Shown one piece after another: positions 6,146 to 12,538 of a stretch of 17,584 nt of DNA. This DNA is from Candidatus Competibacteraceae bacterium. Its GTDB lineage: Bacteria; Pseudomonadota; Gammaproteobacteria; Competibacterales; Competibacteraceae. Within the stretch, counting starts at the first letter, position 1. Every line of letters starts with the position of its first letter. The notes below the pieces were generated by a model. The model ran no database searches. It was not told the origin of the DNA and worked only from the letters and a program-made list of their open reading frames with translations. Position numbers and translations under genes: made by a program. Where the stretch lies: contig DPWB01000395.1 in the NCBI GenBank assembly GCA_003527885.1, positions 1 through 17,584 on the forward strand, given 5' to 3'.

Positions 6146-8188
6146 TCAGCTTTCCTGCTGTTTCTTGTGGGTGGCTTGCAGCTTTTGCTGGATGTCGCCC
6201 GGCACCGGATCGTAATGGCTCAGCTCAATGTGGTACGAACCGTGGCCGCCGGTCATGGATTTCAGCTGCGACTCGTAACCTTCCAGCTCGGCCAGCGGTA
6301 CTTGGGCGTTGATGATGCTCATGCCGCGCGATCCGGCGTCGGTGCCGGCGATGCGGCCGCGCCGGCTGGACAAATCGCCGGTGATCGCGCCGACGCTGTC
6401 GGCCGGCGTGTGCACTTGCAGGTTGACGATAGGTTCCAGCACCAACGGTTTGGCTTTGCTGACCGCATCCAGGAACGCCTCGCGCCCGGCGGTGATGAAG
6501 GCGATTTCCTTGGAATCGACCGGGTGGTATTTGCCATCGTAGGCGATGGCGCGCACGTCTTGCATCGGATAGCCGGCGATCGCGCCTTCCTGCAAGGCTT
6601 CGCGCACGCCTTTCTCCACGGCGGGCAAGAACGAGGTGGGGATGGTGCCGCCCACGACTTCGCTGACGAACTCGAAGCCGGCATCGCGCGGCAGCGGCTC
6701 GATGCGCATGTACACCTCGCCGAACTGGCCGGCCCCGCCGGTCTGTTTCTTGTGGCGGTGGTGGCCTTCGGCGTTCTGGCTCACGGTTTCCTTGTAGGCG
6801 ATCTTGGGCGGCTTGGTTTCGACCTGCAAGTTGTAGCGTTGCTGCATCTTTTCGAGGGTGATGCGCAGATGCAGGTCGCTCAAGCCCCGCAGGACGGTTT
6901 CCTTGGTGTGGGCGTTGTGCTCCAGCGCCAGACAAGGGTCCTCTTCCAGCAGCTTGTGCACGGTATCCGATAATTTTTGCTCGTCACCGCGGGTGGCGGC
7001 GCGGATGGCTAGGCCGAACAGCGGCGTCGGGAACTGCAGGGGTTGCGGGTGGATTTGATCGTCGTCGTGGGAATCGTGCAGCACCACGCCGCGATGGATA
7101 TCGTCTACCTTGGCCACGGCACAAATATCGCCCGGTATCCCGGCCGCGACTTCCGGGTGTTCCTTGCCGTGCAAGTGAAACAGGTGGCTGACCTTGAACG
7201 GCTTGCGGCCGTCGCCGATATAGAGCGGGCTGTCCTTGTTGAGCGTGCCTTGATAGATTCGGAAGATGCCCAGTTTGCCGATGAAAGGGTCGATAACCAC
7301 TTTGAAGACATGCGCGATCACATGCTGGTGCGGGTCGGGCGCGGGATAGATCTGCTCCGTTTTGCCATCGCCTTTCAAGAACGGTTCGGGAGTGCCCTCG
7401 GCGGGATTGGGCAACAGCTTGACGAAGACGTCCAACAACTCTTTCACGCCCGCCCCGGTGCGCGCCGAAACGAAACAGATCGGAATGAGGTGGCCTTCTC
7501 GCAAGGCTTTTTCAAAGGGCGCGTGCAGTTGGTCGGGCTGGAGATCCTCGCCCTGGTCCAGATAAAGCGCCATCAGTTCCTCATCCATTTCCACCACTTG
7601 ATCGATCAGGGCGGAATGGGCGGCGGCCACGCTGGAAAAATCGCTGTCGCCGGCGGGATTGAAGAAACAGTCGACCACTTGGTTGCCATCTTTGGCCGGC
7701 AAGTTAACCGGTAGGCATTCCTTGCCGAAGCTGTCTTGAATCTGGCTCACCAGGCCGGCCAGATCGAGGTTTTCGGCATCGATCTTGTTGACGACGATCA
7801 TCCGGCACTGCCGGCGTTCGCCGGCGCGCTCCATGATCCGCTGCGTGACGGCCTCGATGCCGGTTTGGGCGTTGATGACCACGGCCACCGTTTCGACCGC
7901 CGGCAATACGGCGATGGCATGACCGAGAAAATCAGGAAAACCGGGGGTATCGATCAGGTTGATGTGGGCGCCGTTATAGTCCAGGTTGACCAACGCCGAG
8001 TCCAGCGAGTGTTGGTGCGCTTTTTCCTGGGGGTCGAAATCGCAGACCGTATTCCCCTTCTCAACAGCGCCGGGAGCGGGGAGTTTGCCGGCGTGGTGCA
8101 AAATGGATTCCACCAGCGTGGTTTTTCCAGCCGCGCCATGCCCGGCCAGAGCAATGTTGCGGATGGACTCGGTGGTGTAGCTGACCAT
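6146..8188 (-). CDS. Elongation factor G-like translational GTPase (FusA paralogue)
   Basis: 680 residues with the whole EF-G domain order. The G domain has P-loop GHGAAGKTT (16-24), DTPGF (80-84) and NKID (134-137). Domain II follows (HVIAHVFKVVIDPFIGKLG onward), then domain III, then domain IV with KKQTGGAGQFGEV and the tip YHPVDSKE, and domain V with LEPIVNLQVHTPADSVGAITGDLSSRRG. It differs from canonical EF-G: switch I RGITIT is replaced by HQHSLD (58-63), and the catalytic His of DTPGH is Phe84. This places it with the divergent EF-G-like (FusA2/EF-G-2) group, whose role is unclear. Of two adjacent ATGs, 8188 stands 5 nt after AGGAGG and 8191 only 2 nt. The main fusA is presumably elsewhere. 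Not an operon member. Confidence 0.9.
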   Translation of the reverse strand: MVSYTTESIRNIALAGHGAAGKTTLVESILHHAGKLPAPGAVEKGNTVCDFDPQEKAHQHSLDSALVNLDYNGAHINLIDTPGFPDFLGHAIAVLPAVETVAVVINAQTGIEAVTQRIMERAGERRQCRMIVVNKIDAENLDLAGLVSQIQDSFGKECLPVNLPAKDGNQVVDCFFNPAGDSDFSSVAAAHSALIDQVVEMDEELMALYLDQGEDLQPDQLHAPFEKALREGHLIPICFVSARTGAGVKELLDVFVKLLPNPAEGTPEPFLKGDGKTEQIYPAPDPHQHVIAHVFKVVIDPFIGKLGIFRIYQGTLNKDSPLYIGDGRKPFKVSHLFHLHGKEHPEVAAGIPGDICAVAKVDDIHRGVVLHDSHDDDQIHPQPLQFPTPLFGLAIRAATRGDEQKLSDTVHKLLEEDPCLALEHNAHTKETVLRGLSDLHLRITLEKMQQRYNLQVETKPPKIAYKETVSQNAEGHHRHKKQTGGAGQFGEVYMRIEPLPRDAGFEFVSEVVGGTIPTSFLPAVEKGVREALQEGAIAGYPMQDVRAIAYDGKYHPVDSKEIAFITAGREAFLDAVSKAKPLVLEPIVNLQVHTPADSVGAITGDLSSRRGRIAGTDAGSRGMSIINAQVPLAELEGYESQLKSMTGGHGSYHIELSHYDPVPGDIQQKLQATHKKQQES

Positions 8189-8453
8189 CATGGCCTCCTG
8201 TCGGATCGGGTTCAGTCAACAGTGATTAGAGTGCTTGGGTCTTAATAGCGAAATAAAAAGTCTACAGGAACGGCTGAGGTTTCTCAGCGGAGCCCATCAT
8301 TTTTTTGCAATGATCACGGTTTATAGGTTAAAGCGCGCCCCGGCGAGAAGGCGGGCTGGCAAGACTTTTGCTAAGAGTTATGGATGGAATTTCGGACAAA
8401 AAGCGCTTAGCATGGGTAAAGCTATGAATCACGTTTGCCGGATGAGGGGCTTG

Positions 8454-9533
8454 ATGAAGTTACATTATTTTCTCGTGGTTGGCATGGCGGGCCTCTACAG
8501 CGCCGCCGTACAGAGCGCCGCTTCAGGCCCGGATTGGCTCAGGCTGATCAAGGGAGCGCCTCTGGCCCAGACCGAATGGGCGGCGCGCTACGAGCATGGC
8601 GAGGGCGTCGCCCAGGATTACGGCCGCGCGATGCAGCTCTACTGCGCGGCGGCCCGGCGCGGCCACGCGCCCGCGCAATATCAGCTGGGCTGGATGTTCG
8701 CCAACGGCCGCGGCGTGGCCCGCGATGACGCGCAAGCCGCGGCGTGGTTTCGGCTGGCGGCGTCGAAGGGCGATGTTCCGTCGCAGCGGATGCTGGCGCG
8801 GTTGGGAGGTCCGGCCAAAACCAAGCGGGCGCTCTGCGTTGAGCCGATCGATCCGACCCGCAGGCCGCCGCCGCCTTTGCAACTCGCCGCCGTCCGGCGC
8901 GGCCCTCCTTCGCCGAAGCGGGCGCAGGTCGAGGCGATGGTGGCGCGCCTGGCGCCGAACTATGGCTTGCAACCGTCCTTGGTGCTGGCGGTGATCGAGG
9001 CGGAATCCGGCTTCAACACGCAAGCGCGCTCGGTCAAGGAGGCCCAGGGTTTGATGCAACTGATCCCCAAGACCGCCCAGCGCTTCGGCGTGCAGGATCC
9101 CTATGACCCGGTACAAAACCTGCACGGCGGCATGGCCTATTTACGGTGGTTGTTGGCTTATTTTCGCGGAGATGTCCGGCTGACGCTGGCCGGCTATAAC
9201 GCCGGGGAAGGGGCGGTGTTGCGTTACGGCGGAGTCCCCCCTTACGCCGAAACGCGCGCCTATGTCGAGAAAATTACCCGCGCCTACGGCCAACTGTCGC
9301 ATCCGCCGGTGGTGTCCGTGGCCCGACCCGCGCCGTTGGCTCGGGCTCCGTTCGCGGCTTCCGCGCCGCCGGTAAGCCCGCCGCTGTGGGCATCTCGCTG
9401 GATCGATCCGGCGGGGAATAACGGCCAAAACTCCGTGGTCAGACGGTTTGGCGGTGATGCGGTGGAGCTCCCGAATCCGCTCCCTGGCCCGGTGTCGGCT
9501 CCAAGGGGGGCGTTGCCCCAGGCAGCGCGGTAA
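8454..9533 (+). CDS. Secreted lytic transglycosylase with Sel1 repeats and SLT domain
   Basis: 359 residues. N-terminal signal-like segment (KLHYFLVVGMAGLYSAAVQS, cleavage probably near residue 23). Two Sel1/TPR-like repeats follow (about 36-114; YEHGEGVAQDYGRAMQLYCAAA and MFANGRGVARDDAQAAAWF). A proline-rich linker leads to a soluble lytic transglycosylase (SLT) domain (about 160-290), which cleaves MurNAc-GlcNAc bonds to 1,6-anhydro ends. IEAESGFN carries the catalytic Glu184. GLMQLIPKTAQRFGV, NLHGGMAYLRWLL and LAGYNAGEGAV are the other SLT motifs. The last 65 residues are Pro/Ala-rich. ATG 8454 has GAGGGG 5 nt upstream; ATGs at 8442 and 8424 are alternatives that lengthen the n-region. Periplasmic. 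The preceding 265 bp has only small hairpins (8273-8288 and 8296-8314). It does not correspond to a named E. coli Mlt gene. Confidence 0.88.
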   Translation: MKLHYFLVVGMAGLYSAAVQSAASGPDWLRLIKGAPLAQTEWAARYEHGEGVAQDYGRAMQLYCAAARRGHAPAQYQLGWMFANGRGVARDDAQAAAWFRLAASKGDVPSQRMLARLGGPAKTKRALCVEPIDPTRRPPPPLQLAAVRRGPPSPKRAQVEAMVARLAPNYGLQPSLVLAVIEAESGFNTQARSVKEAQGLMQLIPKTAQRFGVQDPYDPVQNLHGGMAYLRWLLAYFRGDVRLTLAGYNAGEGAVLRYGGVPPYAETRAYVEKITRAYGQLSHPPVVSVARPAPLARAPFAASAPPVSPPLWASRWIDPAGNNGQNSVVRRFGGDAVELPNPLPGPVSAPRGALPQAAR

Positions 9534-9545
9534 AACGCTCTGTCG

Positions 9546-10349
9546 TCAAACCAGCGCGCATCCTGACGGGGGCTTGATGAGGTAGATGTCGAAGCGGGTG
9601 TTCGGCGCGCAGCTTTGAAAATCCGGCGTCGGACCTGACAGGGTTGGGGCCCGGCGGGGTCTTTTTACCACGACCCGCCGCCGGGCGCAGACCAGCGCGG
9701 TGGCCAGTAAGCTGGCGGCGTCTTGGTCGTCACCGACCAGCGCCCGCAGCAAGCGCAGCTCCTTTTTGACCAGGGCCGTTTTCTGGCGATGCGGGTACAT
9801 CGGGTCCAAGTAAACCACGTCAGGGCGCTGTTCCGCCAAAAGTTTCGGCAAGTAATCCCGGCTATCCGCTCCGAGCAGATGCAGCCGTTGCCGAACCCAA
9901 AGCCCGATCTCCCGATCTCGCGCGGCGCGCGCCAGCCCGTCGCGCAACAACGCCGCGATGATCGGCGACCGCTCCAGCAAAGAGACGGTGCAACCCAGAC
10001 TGGCCAGGACGAAGGCATCGCGACCCAGGCCGGCCGTGGCGTCGATGACGGTCGGGGCGGTGTTAGCCTTGAGTCCGACCGCCCTGGCCAGCGGCTGGCC
10101 GCGTCCGCCGCCGAAGCGGCGCCGGTGGGCGGCTTGCCCCAGAACAAAATCGGCGTAGATTGGCCCGGAACCGCCGCGTGCCAGTTCCCGTAATTCCAAC
10201 CGGTCGAGGGTCAAATAAAGGCCGTGCGTGTAGCTGGCCGCACCGGCGGCGCTGGCCAGCGGTAGCCCCAGCTCGGTGGCCAAGATGGCGGCGGGGTGTT
10301 CGAGCGAGGGAGATGCGGCGAAAACACCGACAACGATAGACTGGTGCAA
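9546..10349 (-). CDS. rsmJ: 16S rRNA (guanine1516-N2)-methyltransferase
   Basis: SAM-dependent enzyme that methylates G1516 of 16S rRNA. 267 residues, similar in length and sequence to E. coli RsmJ (YhiQ). Matching blocks: LTLDRLELREL, ADFVLGQAAHRRRFGGGRGQ, the SAM site VIDATAGLGRDAFVLASLGC, LLERSPIIAALLRDGLARA, VVYLDPMYPHRQKTALVKKE (the DPMYP active-site motif), VVVKRPRRAP and RFDIYLIKP. The only available start that covers the conserved N-terminus is TTG at 10349; no ATG is in frame upstream and the ribosome site is weak. It ends 12 nt from the convergent lytic transglycosylase stop. It lies 70 bp downstream of the phasin stop on the same strand, so read-through is possible. Confidence 0.95.
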   Translation of the reverse strand: MHQSIVVGVFAASPSLEHPAAILATELGLPLASAAGAASYTHGLYLTLDRLELRELARGGSGPIYADFVLGQAAHRRRFGGGRGQPLARAVGLKANTAPTVIDATAGLGRDAFVLASLGCTVSLLERSPIIAALLRDGLARAARDREIGLWVRQRLHLLGADSRDYLPKLLAEQRPDVVYLDPMYPHRQKTALVKKELRLLRALVGDDQDAASLLATALVCARRRVVVKRPRRAPTLSGPTPDFQSCAPNTRFDIYLIKPPSGCALV

Positions 10350-10419
10350 CTCGCGCTCAAAGGTGTTGATGATCCAAGGACCCGCAACGGTGGCGGATCA
10401 GCGGCAGCGTCTCCAAGTT

Positions 10420-10770
10420 TCAGACGGCTTTGGGTAGTAGCTCATCTAGCACGGTTAGCGCGAGATCATCCATTTCGGCCGTAAACCAGCCGTCGATGCC
10501 CGAGATGGCCCTGGCGTCACTCAACAGCTTTTGCTGGACGGTTTTGGCGATCTCCGTTTGGCGCTGGCAAAAATCCTGCAAGCTGGCGATATCGGTGATT
10601 TCGGCGGCGGCTTTCAGCTGGTTGAGGCTGATTGTCAGGTAGGAGTTCAAGGCGCTCATCTGGAAAGCCACCATGTTTTCGGCATTCGCCGCTGCCGCTC
10701 GATTGAGCCTGACCAAGGGTTCCGCCAGCATTCGAGAGGCTTCCAGTAGTTTGAATGGGGTTGCGATCAC
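10420..10770 (-). CDS. Phasin family protein (PHA granule-associated)
   Basis: 116-residue, mostly helical, amphipathic protein. The body (LLEASRMLAEPLVRLNRAAA, then ENMVAFQMSALNSYLTISLN, then QLKAAAEITDIASLQDFCQR and QTEIAKTVQQKLLSDARAIS) shows the phasin_2 pattern: a helix, a Leu/Ala-rich amphipathic stretch, the ItDiasLqdf segment and a QxxxxxxxxxKLxxDA helix. Phasins coat polyhydroxyalkanoate granules and control their size. The start is GTG 10770, with AAGGAG 6 nt upstream; the frame is open further but has no family similarity. A well-spaced promoter with two 14-bp operator-like elements precedes it, which fits control by a PhaR-type repressor. No phaC, phaA or phaB is in the window. 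Sequence divergence in this family makes the call somewhat less certain than for enzymes. Confidence 0.8.
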   Translation of the reverse strand: MIATPFKLLEASRMLAEPLVRLNRAAAANAENMVAFQMSALNSYLTISLNQLKAAAEITDIASLQDFCQRQTEIAKTVQQKLLSDARAISGIDGWFTAEMDDLALTVLDELLPKAV

Positions 10771-10786
10771 AGCGCGCTCCTTGAAA

Positions 10787-10827
10787 TTGCTGCAATGCAA
10801 TATACAGCAACCATTGCTGCATCGCAA
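10787..10827. promoter_or_regulatory. Two PhaR-like operator elements over the phasin promoter
   Basis: On the plus strand TTGCTGCAATGCAA (10787-10800) and TTGCTGCATCGCAA (10814-10827) repeat with a 27-bp period and agree at 12 of 14 positions. Each contains CTGC-N3-GCA. Between them CAGCAA-CCA-TTGCTG (10805-10819) is a perfect inverted repeat. One copy covers the -35 box and the other begins at the -10 box. From memory, PhaR repressors of PHA-storing bacteria bind TGC-rich CTGC-N3/4-GCAG sites at phasin promoters, so this is a good candidate operator pair. Confidence 0.55.
10799..10827 (-). promoter_or_regulatory. Sigma-70 type promoter of the phasin gene
   Basis: Reading on the minus strand, TTGCGA (10827-10822) and TATATT (10804-10799) are separated by exactly 17 nt. 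Transcription would start near 10792, leaving a 5' leader of about 20 nt with AAGGAG before GTG 10770. Both boxes are embedded in or next to the operator-like repeats. Confidence 0.6.
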
Positions 10828-11002
10828 CATCCATGGCCCTTCGGTGCGGCTCATCCAGGAGGCGAGGCATCCAGCCGATCCTTCCCATCCAACAGCGCCG
10901 GTTGGCGGTGATGGATACACCCAGCGCCTTGAAGGCGGCTGCCCGCAGCTGATGACGGTCCAGGTAACCGGACGGCTAGATGCGGCCCGCTCCAAGAATA
11001 TT

Positions 11003-11016
11003 TTGCAGTGCAACAG
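11003..11016. promoter_or_regulatory. Third PhaR-like element upstream of gltA
   Basis: TTGCAGTGCAACAG contains the near-perfect palindrome TTGCA-G-TGCAA. Read on the minus strand it aligns to the two phasin-promoter elements at 11 of 14 positions, with the core TTGC-ACT-GCAA. It sits about 140 bp ahead of the gltA ATG. Its function is inferred only from similarity to the pair 190 bp away. Confidence 0.35.
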
Positions 11017-11043
11017 CTTCTGTTAAAATCTCGATTCTCCATA

Positions 11044-11072
11044 TTGAAAAAATGGTTTAAAGCGCTTAACAG
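11044..11072 (+). promoter_or_regulatory. Possible gltA promoter
   Basis: TTGAAA (11044-11049) and TAACAG (11067-11072) are 17 nt apart, which would place a start near 11079 and give a 75-nt leader. The -10 box is a poor match. A TAAAAT a little upstream (11024-11029) is an alternative -10. Confidence 0.3.
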
Positions 11073-11153
11073 CCGTTGGGGTGGGTTCGTTCGCCCAAGC
11101 TCGCGCGCTGCTGGCTCGCTCCGATTCACCGGCCGACCTTTGAGGCACTAACT

Positions 11154-12440
11154 ATGACAACGATCACCTTTAAAGATGAAGTCACTGGAAAAACGGTGCA
11201 AATGCCGGTTTTGGAACCGATTTATGGCTCTCCCGTGGTCGATATCGGCAGGCTGGCCAAAGAGTTCGGCTATTTCACCTACGATCCGGGTTTCATGTCG
11301 ACGGCCAGTTGTCAGAGCACCATTACTTACCTGGATGGTGACAGGGGCGAGCTGCTGTATCGCGGTTATCCGATCGAGCAACTGGCCCAGAAATGCAATT
11401 TTCTGGAAGTCTGTTATTTGCTGCTCTACGGGGATTTACCCAACGCTGAAAAAAAACAGGTTTTCGAGACCAGTATCACCCGCCACAACCGGATTAGGGA
11501 AAATCTCCGCCGCTTTTTCCACGGCTTCAATTACGACGCGCACCCCATGGCGATGATGACGGCCGTGGTCAGTTCGCTTTCTGCATTCTTTCACGATCGG
11601 CTCGACATTCAGGACGATGAAGACCGCATGGTGACCGCCCGCCGGCTGATCGCCAAGATGCCGACCATCGCCGCCGCCTGCTACAAACACAGCATCGGCG
11701 ATCCGTCGATTTATCCGCGCGACGATCTGAGTTACACCGGCAATTTGCTGTACATGATGTTCAGCTTGCCCGGCAAGCGTTACGAGATAAACCCGGTGGC
11801 GGAGCGGGCTCTGGATGTGCTGTTCACCCTCCATGCCGATCACGAGCAGAATGCCTCCACCTCGACAGTCCGGCTGGTGGGTTCTTCCGGCACCAACCCT
11901 TATGCGGCGATCGCCGCGGGCATCGCCTGCCTGTGGGGTCCGGCGCACGGTGGCGCCAACGAGGCGGTGATTCGCATGTTGGATGAAATCGGTCAAGTAT
12001 CGAATATCGACGGCTTCATCGCCAAGGTCAAGGACAAGAGCAGCGGCGTGCGCCTGATGGGCTTCGGTCACCGCGTTTACAAGAATTTCGATCCGCGCGC
12101 GCGGATCATCAAGGATATCTGTCATGAAGTCTTGGAAAGCTTCGGGCACGATCCGCGCCTCGATTTGGCCATGCGCTTGGAAGAAATCGCCCTGAGCGAT
12201 CCCTATTTCATCGAGCGCAAGCTGTATCCCAACGTGGATTTTTACTCGGGCATCATCTACAGCGCGCTGAAGATTCCGGTCGAGATGTTTACCGTGATGT
12301 TCGCCATCGCGCGCGCTGCGGGCTGGATCAGCCACTGGATCGAGATGATCACTGAAAAAGACCAGAAAATCGGTCGTCCGCGACAGCTGTACGTCGGTGA
12401 AGCCCGCCGGGACGTGCCGCTGTTGCGCGAGCGTGCGTAA
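11154..12440 (+). CDS. gltA: Citrate synthase (type II)
   Basis: Condenses acetyl-CoA and oxaloacetate to citrate, the entry step of the TCA cycle. 428 residues (E. coli GltA 427). The N-terminal domain typical of NADH-sensitive hexameric enzymes is present ([20 protein letters not shown], then [12 protein letters not shown]). Catalytic residues are His265 in [11 protein letters not shown], His306 in [14 protein letters not shown] and Asp362 in NVDFYSG, matching E. coli His264, His305 and Asp362. ATG 11154 has GAGG 8 nt upstream. It is a single gene with a strong terminator after it, and divergent from the phasin. This places a main acetyl-CoA sink next to a PHA-storage gene, with related TGC-rich elements in the shared gap. 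Confidence 0.98.
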   Translation: MTTITFKDEVTGKTVQMPVLEPIYGSPVVDIGRLAKEFGYFTYDPGFMSTASCQSTITYLDGDRGELLYRGYPIEQLAQKCNFLEVCYLLLYGDLPNAEKKQVFETSITRHNRIRENLRRFFHGFNYDAHPMAMMTAVVSSLSAFFHDRLDIQDDEDRMVTARRLIAKMPTIAAACYKHSIGDPSIYPRDDLSYTGNLLYMMFSLPGKRYEINPVAERALDVLFTLHADHEQNASTSTVRLVGSSGTNPYAAIAAGIACLWGPAHGGANEAVIRMLDEIGQVSNIDGFIAKVKDKSSGVRLMGFGHRVYKNFDPRARIIKDICHEVLESFGHDPRLDLAMRLEEIALSDPYFIERKLYPNVDFYSGIIYSALKIPVEMFTVMFAIARAAGWISHWIEMITEKDQKIGRPRQLYVGEARRDVPLLRERA

Positions 12441-12477
12441 CGGAGGGCGAGACTCTGGCCGGCTGGTGGGGCCGCTG

Positions 12478-12508
12478 AAAAAGGCGATTCCGTTGAATCG
12501 CCTTTTTT
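12478..12508. terminator. Strong bidirectional intrinsic terminator (gltA / D,D-carboxypeptidase)
   Basis: GGCGATTC-CGTT-GAATCGCC is a perfect eight-pair stem, flanked by AAAAA before and TTTTTT after, so the paired arm extends to 13 bp and a U-tract results on either strand. It lies 38 nt after the gltA stop and 31 nt beyond the stop of the convergent carboxypeptidase gene. Confidence 0.93.
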
Positions 12509-12538
12509 AACGGGGTGGGCGGGATCGCCGGATAAAGA

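Larger units (their letters stand above)
10771..11153. other. 383-bp regulatory gap between phasin and gltA
   Basis: No gene is supportable here. Short frames cross it on both strands but have no ribosome sites or recognisable similarity. The phasin-proximal 60 bp holds the phasin promoter and two TGC-rich elements. The gltA-proximal part holds a third related element and possible promoter boxes. I see nothing distinctive in the central part, about 10830-11000. Confidence 0.6.

Noticed and set aside
5864..6973. A 369-codon plus-strand frame across the macrodomain gene end and the EF-G-like gene
   Set aside because: It crosses the stable hairpin and two well-identified genes, and has no motif of its own.
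8189..8453. Two small hairpins (8273-8288, 8296-8314) as an RNA gene or riboswitch
   Set aside because: Stems are only six pairs, no T-tract or conserved core is visible, and no ORF there has a ribosome site; probably leader and promoter DNA for the two divergent genes.
10830..11013. N-terminal extension of the phasin up to 11013
   Set aside because: The added 81 codons would cross the promoter and operator elements, are unlike phasins, and GTG 10770 has a clear ribosome site.
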